A stretch of 64,000 bases of DNA from Candidatus Aminicenantota bacterium (GTDB lineage: Bacteria; Acidobacteriota; Aminicenantia; Aminicenantales; Aminicenantaceae): contig CP070825.1 in the NCBI GenBank assembly GCA_020344415.1, positions 4,298,566 to 4,362,565 of the forward strand, given 5' to 3'. This document shows, one piece after another, positions 24,733 to 33,000 of the stretch. How positions within the stretch are numbered: the first letter of the stretch is position 1; each line of letters starts with the position of its first letter. Below the pieces are notes generated by a model. The model saw only the letters and a list, made by a program, of their open reading frames with translations. It was not told the DNA's origin and searched no databases. A program made the translations under genes and the position numbers.

Positions 24733-26331
24733 CTAATCTCCTCCTCCATTTTGATCACCATCCACCTTCAGCAATCCCCTCCTCTCTGCTTCTTCACGCA
24801 CCGGCTTCCACCAGCCTAAAGGCTTGGACATCATATAATATTTAACCAGACGGTCCATATCTTCTGGCTTGGTCAAAAAAGTAAGAGGAAGGTAAACCAA
24901 GGCTCCTAAAATCATCATTATCCAGAACTGAAAATGTCGAGGTAAAGGCGGAAAAACATTCAGTTCGGGTAAAACCCAGACAATGAGCCAGCTCAGCCCT
25001 AGATTGGCAATCCATGAGGAAAGATATCCCCAGGAGTTAAAGCGCCACCAGATAACCTGAAGAATTGAAGGAAGCCAAATGCCTGCAGTCATAATCCAAA
25101 TGGCAAAAATGAGCCATTCGGTTATTTCCTGCATCATTAAACCATAAAAGAAAGACCCAAGAAGCAGGATAAGAGTCGAGATCCTCCCAACCCAGACGAG
25201 CTCCTTTTCACTCGCTTTTGGCTTGAAATAGTGGTGGTAGAGGTCCCTAGTTGCATATGCAGCACCGAGATTGAGATGAGAGGAGATTGTCGAAAGGTGG
25301 ATGGCGACGATTGCTGCAAAGAAAAATCCTACCAAACCCACTGGTAAAAATTCAAATCCTAGACGATACCAGCCCATCTCGTATTCAGCAGTAGACTGAA
25401 TGTTGGGATAAAGTGAAAAAAAGGCTAGGATAGCTATAGCCCAGAGAGAATTTCGAACAACGATTAAAGCAGAGCCTGCCCAGATACTATAGCTGGCATC
25501 ACGGACTGTACGGGCAGACTGAATGCGCTGAGCCTCAGGATACCAATCAATGGAAGTCCCCATGCCAAATCCGCCAATAACAGCTATGACCAGTATGGTC
25601 AGAAACCAAATCAATGGAAACTCGCCAGATGCCACTCCGGTGAAGGCAAAGGGATTCAGCCGCCAACTCTGTCCTAATGATTCTAATTTATTCATGATTC
25701 CCTGAGGTCCTCCAGCAGCCACAATCCCCCATATAGAAACAAGTATAATGACGGAAAAAGCTATTACACCCTGCTGGAAGTCAGCCATGACCACTCCCCA
25801 GTAGCCCGCTGTCAAAACGTATACTGCACAGAGTGAAGAAAAAAGCACTAAACCCAGCCATTCAGGCCAGCTAAAAAGATAATTACAGATCTTCCCCATG
25901 GCTATTCCTACCCAGCCCAAGACAAACATATTCATGAATACTTGCCAGCCTGCAATCCATCCTCTTAGAAGCTCGGCTCCTAAGCCAGAGAAACGAAGAG
26001 TTTGCCATTCAGCCTGTGTATAAGCTAGAGAGCGGCGAAAAATCCTTGTCGATGCAAAAGCAGATATAGCACACCAGGCGGAGAAAAAAGTGTACCAGAT
26101 GCCTCGGAGTCCATCTTGATAGATGACTCCACTGACCCACATCGGCGTATCTGTTGCTGAATGTGTGGCATAGACTGATGAAGCAGGCAGCCACCAGGGC
26201 AAACCCCGGCCAGCCAGAAAAAAATCCGACATTGACCTCTTCCCTAGCCTGTAGAATAGAGTGCCACAGAAGACCATGAGAGCAATAAATATCACAAGCC
26301 AAAACCAGTCTAAGAAGCCAAAATTGATCAT
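24733..26331 (-). CDS. Sodium:solute symporter (SSS family), first of a four-gene operon
   Basis: This 532-aa membrane protein of the LeuT-fold SSS family has about 13 helices. Family signs are RSMSDFFLAGRGLPWWLPAS near 33-52, WVSGVIYQDG in the unwound TM1-TM2 region, and the later block VGFFFAAIVAIHLSTISSHL, where Ser/Thr residues usually shape the Na2 site. It likely imports an organic solute with sodium; the substrate is not readable. It is transcribed divergently from a second SSS gene 156 bases away and is followed without gaps by three small membrane proteins. The C-terminus is short and soluble. Confidence 0.92.
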   Translation of the reverse strand: MINFGFLDWFWLVIFIALMVFCGTLFYRLGKRSMSDFFLAGRGLPWWLPASSVYATHSATDTPMWVSGVIYQDGLRGIWYTFFSAWCAISAFASTRIFRRSLAYTQAEWQTLRFSGLGAELLRGWIAGWQVFMNMFVLGWVGIAMGKICNYLFSWPEWLGLVLFSSLCAVYVLTAGYWGVVMADFQQGVIAFSVIILVSIWGIVAAGGPQGIMNKLESLGQSWRLNPFAFTGVASGEFPLIWFLTILVIAVIGGFGMGTSIDWYPEAQRIQSARTVRDASYSIWAGSALIVVRNSLWAIAILAFFSLYPNIQSTAEYEMGWYRLGFEFLPVGLVGFFFAAIVAIHLSTISSHLNLGAAYATRDLYHHYFKPKASEKELVWVGRISTLILLLGSFFYGLMMQEITEWLIFAIWIMTAGIWLPSILQVIWWRFNSWGYLSSWIANLGLSWLIVWVLPELNVFPPLPRHFQFWIMMILGALVYLPLTFLTKPEDMDRLVKYYMMSKPLGWWKPVREEAERRGLLKVDGDQNGGGD

Positions 26332-26487
26332 GAGTTATCTCTTTCAGTGTTCAAATAATCCATGTTCCCTTCAGTTGCCTGGAATGTTTTTCTCACAGGA
26401 AAACTCTTTCGCATTATCGTAATATATAATATCGATGTCAATGGGTTGATTTATGGTCCGAACAAACTTAATATAGGTTAATAAAAA

Positions 26488-28218
26488 ATGAACCTTCCTT
26501 TTATTGATTGGAGCATAATAGTCGCCTATTTCATCTTCGCCCTTGGAGTGGGCATCTATTTCTCAAGAAAAGCAGGAAAAAATATAGAAAGTTACTTCAT
26601 TTCAGGACGCACCTTGCCCTGGTGGATCGCTGGAACTTCGATGGTGGCAACAACATTTGCCGCTGATACTCCTCTTGCAGTGACAGAAATTGTGGCAAAA
26701 AATGGAATCGCTGGCAACTGGCTCTGGTGGAACTTTGTCCTTGGCGGGATGCTTACAGTATTTCTTTTCGCCAAACTCTGGAGAAGGTCTGAAGTCATAA
26801 CTGATGTAGAGTTTACCGAAGCGAGATACTCGGGAAAACCTGCAGCCATTCTCAGAGGATTCCGAGCGTTGTATCTTGGGCTTCCTATCAATTGCATCAT
26901 CATGGGCTGGATCATAATAGCCATGGCATCTATAATGGAAGTCACTTTTGCTTTCCCAAAATGGCAGGCCATCGTTGTCTCTCTCATCGTTGCAGTCTTT
27001 TACTCGGTTCTATCCGGGTTGTGGGGGGTTGTCTTCACCGACATGCTACAGTTTATCATAGCCATGGTTGGATCGATATCCCTGGCAGTGATATCTGTCC
27101 AGCATGTGGGTGGGATAGAAGCACTTAAATCGAAAGTTACCTCTATCCACCCCGATGCTCTAAACTTTTTCCCCGAAATTGGCTCTGCCACCATGCCAAT
27201 CTTAACTTTCTTTGTCTATGTGGCTGTTCAATGGTGGTCAACCTGGTATCCAGGAGCAGAACCCGGCGGTGGAGGGTATATCGCACAGAGGATGTTTGCC
27301 ACTAAAAATGAGAAACATGCTATGTTCTCTACATTATGGTTTAATATTGCTCACTATGCACTGAGGCCCTGGCCATGGATCCTTGTGGCGCTTGTCTCAC
27401 TTGTTGTTTACCCAGAGCTAGCAGACCCGAAGATCGGCTATCCAAAGATGATGATGGATTTCCTGCCCATTGGACTAAAAGGCCTGATGATCGCTTCCTT
27501 TTTTGCTGCCTTTATGTCGACCATTGATACGCAGCTCAACTGGGGGGCATCATACATCGTCAATGACTTTTACAGACGGTTTATTAAACGAAATGCAAAA
27601 TCATCTCATTATGTACTGGTCTCCAGGATTACAGTGGTTCTCATCATGGTCTTAGCGGGATTTACTGCCTACTGGATGGAGAGCATCAAGGGAGCATGGG
27701 AACTCCTCTTGGCAATCGGTGCAGGAACGGGTCTGGTGTATATCCTGAGATGGTACTGGTGGAGAATCAATGCCTGGAGTGAAATTGCGGCAATGACATC
27801 TTCCCTTCTTGTGGCTGTTTTTTTATTGAAATTCACACGGCTCGGCGAAGAGGGAGACCTTAACTGGGCTTACAGGATGCTCATAACCGTAGGTATAACC
27901 ACGCTTATCTGGCTGGTCATAACATTTTTAACTCGCCCAGTACAAAGGGAACATCTTATTCAGTTTTATAAAAAGATTGTACCTGGGGGCCTATGGAAAC
28001 CAGTTAGAGCGGAAATCAAAGAAGAATTGAAAGAAAAAGTCACGATTTCCGCAGACATATTGAACTGGTTAGTAGGAACGATTCTTGTCTACAGTGCTCT
28101 ATTTGGTGTGGGAAAAATTATTCTGCGAGAGTTGGAAACAGGCATCCTTTTCCTGGCAATCTCTTTCGTCTCAGGTTTTGCCCTTTATAAAAATATCGTA
28201 AGGAAACGAGTAGACTAA
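26488..28218 (+). CDS. Sodium:solute symporter (SSS family), divergent partner
   Basis: This 576-aa SSS protein begins NLPFIDWSIIVAYFIFALGV. It has SGRTLPWWIAGTSMVATTFA near 38-57 and the Na2-site-like block SFFAAFMSTIDTQLNWG near 330-348, and two additional C-terminal helices. It is clearly homologous to the symporter on the other strand but not close, so this is not a recent duplication. The start ATG 26488 has only a weak ribosome site (TAGGTTAATA). Its stop codon overlaps that of the convergent DUF5916 gene by 3 bases (28216-28217 shared). No small accessory gene follows it. Confidence 0.92.
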   Translation: MNLPFIDWSIIVAYFIFALGVGIYFSRKAGKNIESYFISGRTLPWWIAGTSMVATTFAADTPLAVTEIVAKNGIAGNWLWWNFVLGGMLTVFLFAKLWRRSEVITDVEFTEARYSGKPAAILRGFRALYLGLPINCIIMGWIIIAMASIMEVTFAFPKWQAIVVSLIVAVFYSVLSGLWGVVFTDMLQFIIAMVGSISLAVISVQHVGGIEALKSKVTSIHPDALNFFPEIGSATMPILTFFVYVAVQWWSTWYPGAEPGGGGYIAQRMFATKNEKHAMFSTLWFNIAHYALRPWPWILVALVSLVVYPELADPKIGYPKMMMDFLPIGLKGLMIASFFAAFMSTIDTQLNWGASYIVNDFYRRFIKRNAKSSHYVLVSRITVVLIMVLAGFTAYWMESIKGAWELLLAIGAGTGLVYILRWYWWRINAWSEIAAMTSSLLVAVFLLKFTRLGEEGDLNWAYRMLITVGITTLIWLVITFLTRPVQREHLIQFYKKIVPGGLWKPVRAEIKEELKEKVTISADILNWLVGTILVYSALFGVGKIILRELETGILFLAISFVSGFALYKNIVRKRVD

Positions 28219-30413
28219 ATTCTCCACAAGAAAGAAGCTTTAAAAAAGAACCCCCTTTTTGTCTCGAGGAAACTATCCGAAGTCCTATATTCGCCATCCA
28301 CCCATTTAATCTTTTCATAAAGCGATCCATAGCCGATATGGATCACAGTTCCTGGGATGTAGGTGAAGGAAGCTAGCAAATCGGTTATCAGTCGTTTGTA
28401 AAAAGAATTGTACTCGACAATTCCCCGGAAAAATAAGTATTTGTTCACCTGGTAAGTATTTCTGCTGCGGATAATCGTGTAGTCATATTCTTTTTTCGAA
28501 TCAAAATCCCGGTAAAAATCAGAATAGACAAGACTCAGGTCTGCATGAAGATTCTCAGATGGCTGATACACAATCCTTGCCGAAGCATCGTTCCCTTTTC
28601 CCTGGTATGGATTACTTATATAACGAATTTTTTTTCCATAATTGTAATTCAAGGAGAAATATATCTTCTTTGTAAACTGACTGCTCCCGCTAACTCTAAC
28701 ATAACTTCTACTAAACTTCTCGTCCAAAAAAACCTCGGTCGCATAGGTATAACCAAAGCTCATATTCGAGCTCCTCCCTAAAATAAACCTCAAATCAAAA
28801 GCATTCGATGTTTCATACAGGCCGCTGAATTTATCCCTGATTTGGTTGCTGTGGATCACCGGATCAATTCTCTGGATAATCTTTGATTTCGTATGAAACA
28901 TCTTTAATATCCCTGACCTGAATCGGGTGATACCTGTTCGAGTTATATAACCAGTCTCGGTCTGAAAATTCTTTCCGATATCCTGTAATCCGAACATCAG
29001 GATCATGTCTCTATTGCCGAATAAATAGTGAAGATTCAATGCATGTCCGTCTTCTCTCGCAGATCCCTCCTCCATCTTTGTCTGAGACATAAAAGCGTGA
29101 TATCCAAATATGCTCGGTTGATTTATCCTAATCTGCCCATCAAACCCAAAAACTCTGTTGAAACCACTCTCCCGCTCCCTTCCAGTATAAAATCCGCCGA
29201 TAAAACTATCTTTAGTGAGCGCCCGTTTATAACGAAAAATTGTGAAATGTGCATAATCATCTTTTGCCTCTTCAGGCAATTCATCCATAGCATAGATGGA
29301 AGCAATTGTATTCTTGTCACCGACTTTACCGTTCAATTTCACTCCCACTATGGGATCAACTATCATTCTTGTATGGACTATGGCACTGAGAGGATCGTAT
29401 GCGTGATAGCCACCAAAATTGAATTTTTCTCTCCCCTCCAGAAAAAAAGGCCTTTTTTCAGGGAAAAAGAGTGCATACCTAAGGTTGAAATCAACCTGTC
29501 CGGCGTCTGCCTCAACTTGGCTGAAATCGGGATTGAATGTCCCATCAAGGATCAAACGGGAGGTGACCCCATACTTGGCAGTTAAACTAATATCTCCCTC
29601 TCCGCCGCCAGAAGCTAATTTATCTCCATCTATTGAACTTCTCTTGCTGTAGGTAACACCGGGAAGCACCTCAAAAAGCGTGTAATGTTTGACATCAGGA
29701 AAAATAAGAGTTCTTGTCTGGGTTAAAAAATTGGCTCCCTGGGCAGGATCTAATGGAGGATATGTATTCATTTCTGACAGATGTGTTATCTTGCGTTCAG
29801 ATACAACTCCCATTTTGACTATGTCCTTATGAGAAAAACGAAGGCTTTTAAAGGGAAGTTTAACTTCGACAGTGTATCCCTTATCATCTATTCTCCCTGC
29901 ACTGTACCATACAATGTCGACGCTAAAATCCTCGTTTCCTCCCTCAAACGTTGCATCTGTTTGAATACCCAACGGATTAATATAAAAGCAAGACATGGAT
30001 TGTTGGTCATTAAAAGGATCTAGATTGATAGCTACCCAGTCATCAGGTCGTATGCTATCCCGCCTGGATATAGAAGCTTTTATTTTTTCAGGCTGGCTGT
30101 CAAAACATCGGAAGGCGAAATAGATGTTCTCCCTGTCATAAGCGTAATAAACCACAGTCTGCTCGCCCGCGTCCTTTCCGAAATCCGGATACCAAGTTTT
30201 GAATCCGGTTTCACTCGGTGCTTTTTGCCAGACGGGGTCATCCAAAACTCCATCAATAACAGGTGGAATTTCTGTTTTCAATGGTTTGAGCGGTTCAAGC
30301 TTCTCCTGAGCCGCAGCATTATCAGCGGATAAAGCCACATAAAAAAATACAGAAATTATAATGATACAGTGTGCTTTCTTCCTAATTACTTTTCTCTCCT
30401 GCTTGCTTTTCAT
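28215..30413 (-). CDS. Outer-membrane CBM9-like/DUF5916 beta-barrel protein
   Basis: This 732-aa protein has a signal peptide ending near ADNAAAQ (residue 36). Residues about 48-225 form a carbohydrate-binding module 9-like beta sandwich (IPPVIDGVLDDPVWQKAP, FAFRCFDSQPEKIKAS). The remainder (about 235-732) is a DUF5916-type barrel with ALFFPEKRPFFLEGREKF and a run of amphipathic strands ending in KASFLWRI. These proteins are common in Bacteroidota and Acidobacteriota and sit in the outer membrane. The ligand is unknown, with sugars or peptides suggested. It may serve the adjacent symporters, which is only contextual inference. Confidence 0.88.
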   Translation of the reverse strand: MKSKQERKVIRKKAHCIIIISVFFYVALSADNAAAQEKLEPLKPLKTEIPPVIDGVLDDPVWQKAPSETGFKTWYPDFGKDAGEQTVVYYAYDRENIYFAFRCFDSQPEKIKASISRRDSIRPDDWVAINLDPFNDQQSMSCFYINPLGIQTDATFEGGNEDFSVDIVWYSAGRIDDKGYTVEVKLPFKSLRFSHKDIVKMGVVSERKITHLSEMNTYPPLDPAQGANFLTQTRTLIFPDVKHYTLFEVLPGVTYSKRSSIDGDKLASGGGEGDISLTAKYGVTSRLILDGTFNPDFSQVEADAGQVDFNLRYALFFPEKRPFFLEGREKFNFGGYHAYDPLSAIVHTRMIVDPIVGVKLNGKVGDKNTIASIYAMDELPEEAKDDYAHFTIFRYKRALTKDSFIGGFYTGRERESGFNRVFGFDGQIRINQPSIFGYHAFMSQTKMEEGSAREDGHALNLHYLFGNRDMILMFGLQDIGKNFQTETGYITRTGITRFRSGILKMFHTKSKIIQRIDPVIHSNQIRDKFSGLYETSNAFDLRFILGRSSNMSFGYTYATEVFLDEKFSRSYVRVSGSSQFTKKIYFSLNYNYGKKIRYISNPYQGKGNDASARIVYQPSENLHADLSLVYSDFYRDFDSKKEYDYTIIRSRNTYQVNKYLFFRGIVEYNSFYKRLITDLLASFTYIPGTVIHIGYGSLYEKIKWVDGEYRTSDSFLETKRGFFFKASFLWRI

Positions 30414-30521
30414 TTAATTAACCCTCAATAAAATAAATGTTGATACCATAATGGAAATTTCTAAATCAAAGCAAAAAGATTCGCCTCATTCAGCGTATTT
30501 TTAATGGTTGTATTGCTATGA

Positions 30522-31943
30522 CTACATAACAATATCGACTCGTTTCTTAATCCAATCGGTTATGTAATCCAGAAATCCGGGTACAAACTCCTTTGGCAAC
30601 TTGGCGTATTTTGAGGGGCTTCCTGTTTTAGCACTTTGAAAAAGGTGATTGGCTTTTGGGAATATTTTTGCAGTGAAGTCTTTGTTTCCACCCTTTCTTA
30701 AAGCCTTCACCATCGCTTTATTATTCATCTCGGCCGGGACCTGCAGATCGAGTTCTCCGAATAACAACAAGACTGAACAAGCAACTTTCTCAAGAGTGGG
30801 CGCGGGGTCATATTCGAGAAAAAACTCAAACCATGGACTGGAAAATTGTTTATACATCCCTTCAACTTGATTTTTTAAGTAAGCATCAACATCCTCGATG
30901 TCCTTTTTTTGCTCTTCTGTCATAGTCTCGAGTTGTTTGCTGACAATATCCATAAACACAGATTTCACCTTGTCCTCATCTGGCTCTTTTTTAATCATTT
31001 CCAGTGCGGTTCTTACATCTTCAATATATTTCTTTGTCTCTTGCTCTGGTGTGCCATCAGCACGTGCGATCAATTCCATCTGGGTTAACAATACTTCTTT
31101 ACCTATTATCCCTGTCCCTGAAAGGCAGATGATAAATGCCACATCTTTTGATTGTGACGCACTAAGGGGCGCAACAATTCCTCCTTCACTGTGTCCACAG
31201 AGACCGACCCGGCTTGGATTAATATCGCTGCGAGCGCGCAAAAATTTAACAGCGGACAGAACATCAGCGGCAAAATCTTCTGAAGTTGCATCGAAAACGT
31301 TTCCGGTGGAACCGCCTACTCCACGGTCATCATAGCGCAAAACCGCAATATCATTGCGAGTAAGATGGTCGGCGATATCACGAAAAATTTTCCAGCCGAA
31401 CAGCTCCTCATCACGATTCTGCGGACCACTGCCAGTTATCATTATGACTGCAGGATGCCTGCCGCTCTTTTTCGGAAGTGTCAATGTGCCAGTAAGTTTT
31501 ATATCACCATTCTCAAAAGTGACCTCCTCCTCATTGTAAGGTAGCGGTTCTGAAGGCTCAGGCTCTTCTTCTTCTTTTCCAGGCGCTAAATGAAATTTCC
31601 CTTTAATACCGGATTGCTTGAATTCTCCTGTTATATTTTCCCCTTCGATAATACCTTCAAAATACGCAACTGCGGCTGGAGTCTTCAACACAAAAGATAT
31701 CTTCGGGTGCTCATACAAAATTTCCTGGAGAGCCATCCTTTTGATACCCTGCTGCGGGAAATCAATATAGGCTTTGAGCTCTCCCTCTTCTTTTTCAAAG
31801 TGAACCCTCATATCCAGTTTCTGCCCCATCACTTCAACGACACCTTCCCAAGTCCCTTCGATCTTCGTTTGAGTTACTGCAGGCTTAACACATAAAGACA
31901 AAAGAACGAAAAAGCATAAGAAAAAAAAGATTTGTTTTTTCAT
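30522..31943 (-). CDS. Secreted alpha/beta hydrolase with N-terminal beta domain
   Basis: The start chosen is ATG 31943, nine bases after AAAGGAG. An in-frame ATG at 31952 touches the ribosome site and is unlikely. The 473-aa product has a signal peptide (about 1-25), a beta-rich domain (28-122, EGTWEGVVEVMGQ...) seen in many Bacteroidota and Acidobacteriota hydrolases, an acidic linker, and an alpha/beta hydrolase fold (about 145-470). The nucleophile is S252 in GHSEGG, the acid probably D399 in GELDLQV, and the base H433 in KANHLF. It is most likely an esterase or peptidase acting in the periplasm. Confidence 0.88.
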   Translation of the reverse strand: MKKQIFFFLCFFVLLSLCVKPAVTQTKIEGTWEGVVEVMGQKLDMRVHFEKEEGELKAYIDFPQQGIKRMALQEILYEHPKISFVLKTPAAVAYFEGIIEGENITGEFKQSGIKGKFHLAPGKEEEEPEPSEPLPYNEEEVTFENGDIKLTGTLTLPKKSGRHPAVIMITGSGPQNRDEELFGWKIFRDIADHLTRNDIAVLRYDDRGVGGSTGNVFDATSEDFAADVLSAVKFLRARSDINPSRVGLCGHSEGGIVAPLSASQSKDVAFIICLSGTGIIGKEVLLTQMELIARADGTPEQETKKYIEDVRTALEMIKKEPDEDKVKSVFMDIVSKQLETMTEEQKKDIEDVDAYLKNQVEGMYKQFSSPWFEFFLEYDPAPTLEKVACSVLLLFGELDLQVPAEMNNKAMVKALRKGGNKDFTAKIFPKANHLFQSAKTGSPSKYAKLPKEFVPGFLDYITDWIKKRVDIVM

Positions 31944-32026
31944 AATCTTCATCTCCTTTAAGTATTTATACGTATGGTGATAATATTACGTTTTCAAAAA
32001 CCTGTTTAATATTTAATACTAATATT

Positions 32027-32106
32027 TAACCTGGTTTATTCACAAGTCATTTTTTGAATAATTTAGATTCACCTGAATTATTCATAATTCAAGATTACTT
32101 CATAGG
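32027..32106. repeat. Ends of the CCTGAATTATTC repeat family
   Basis: ACCTGGTTTATTCACAAGTC (about 32030) with TTTTTTGAATAATTTAG (to about 32065) forms a miniature palindrome. It is followed by a second left-type end, ACCTGAATTATTCATAATTC (32069 onward), which has an inverted partner at 32983-33000 on the far side of the LolA-like gene. Both resemble the ends of the element at 21501-21740. Confidence 0.6.
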
Positions 32107-32907
32107 TTAATATCTTTCTAGATATCTTGTTGTAAAATATTCGTCTTTGATATTAGGGTTGAACTGTATTTCATTGACTATGAGAATGGACTTCCGCTCG
32201 TTCTGTATATTGACCATAATCATGTGCATGGGTCGGTATTTATGATTTTTAGAGTCCACTTCTCTTACCTCTTTAACTGCAAGCTCTTTATGAAGCTCAC
32301 CGTCTAAATCATAATAAATAGCTTTCCTTATCACAAAATCTTTCTTGGCGATAAAGCCTATTCTTTTCGAAAATCCATTCCCATCGGCAATATCATCGTC
32401 CTTCGGTACCATCTCTATCTTCCAGCAAAGCACGCCTCCTACTTCTTCTTCTCCCAAAATTTTATATGCGAAATCCTCTAATGTGGGCGGTGTCATATCT
32501 GCATAGGAAAATTCTGATCCCATGAAGTTTTTTGACTTTTCACTGCTGACGATACGTCTTGTCTTCCTGAGGGCAGGCATGAACAACCACATATCATCAT
32601 CCTCTTTCTCGTAATCAAAAGTGAGAAGTCCCGTACCTTTGACATCTGCCGGGGAAAGGAAACGAATAAGCCTTTTTTCCGTAGCACCGTTATCAAAAAG
32701 CTTGGTAACCAAGGCAATCTTTCTTACTCTTTCCCTGCCTTTTTTGTCCATGATGGTCATGGTTGAAGTGGCTTCAGAGCCGTCCAATTTTGTGGCTTTG
32801 AATGACCTATCAACTATCTGCTCAGCAGTAAGATCTCCTTGAGCATCTATCACAGAAAAAACTATAAGTATTCCTATAATCATCATTAATGATTTGATTT
32901 TTATCAT
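32107..32907 (-). CDS. LolA-like outer-membrane lipoprotein-sorting family protein (module B)
   Basis: This 266-aa protein has a signal peptide (about 1-22, VFSVIDAQ). The mature domain is of the same PF17131-like type as the module-A protein, with STMTIMDKKGRERVRK, DDMWLFMPALRKTRRIVSS and GSEFSYADMTPP. A strong AGGAGG precedes the start. It is the last gene of the porin-TetR-MMPL-LolA operon and is bracketed by inverted repeat ends at 32069 and 33000. It is probably the periplasmic carrier for cargo handled by the MMPL protein upstream. Confidence 0.9.
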   Translation of the reverse strand: MIKIKSLMMIIGILIVFSVIDAQGDLTAEQIVDRSFKATKLDGSEATSTMTIMDKKGRERVRKIALVTKLFDNGATEKRLIRFLSPADVKGTGLLTFDYEKEDDDMWLFMPALRKTRRIVSSEKSKNFMGSEFSYADMTPPTLEDFAYKILGEEEVGGVLCWKIEMVPKDDDIADGNGFSKRIGFIAKKDFVIRKAIYYDLDGELHKELAVKEVREVDSKNHKYRPMHMIMVNIQNERKSILIVNEIQFNPNIKDEYFTTRYLERY

Positions 32908-32939
32908 TCTTTTCCTCCTTTTAACTTTTTGACTATTGA

Positions 32940-33000
32940 CGTTGATTATTCACGAGCTGTAATTATAGAACACATCGGCATTTTTTATGAATAATTCAGG
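32940..33000. repeat. Short copy of the CCTGAATTATTC repeat, overlapping the MMPL stop
   Basis: GTTGATTATTCACGAGCTGT at the left and ATTTTTTATGAATAATTCAGG ending at 33000 are the two ends of the family element with almost no interior; the CATCGGCATTTTTTATGAAT part matches 21714-21735. On the minus strand the right end supplies the final GCC codon and TGA stop of the MMPL gene. Confidence 0.65.

Noticed and set aside
26332-26487. Strong divergent promoter between the two symporters
   Set aside because: A TATAAT at 26425-26430 is present, but no properly spaced -35 was found, so it was not listed as a promoter.
29028-29585. 185-codon plus-strand frame inside the DUF5916 gene
   Set aside because: It is antisense to a clear beta-barrel gene; it is long only because of codon bias in the real frame.
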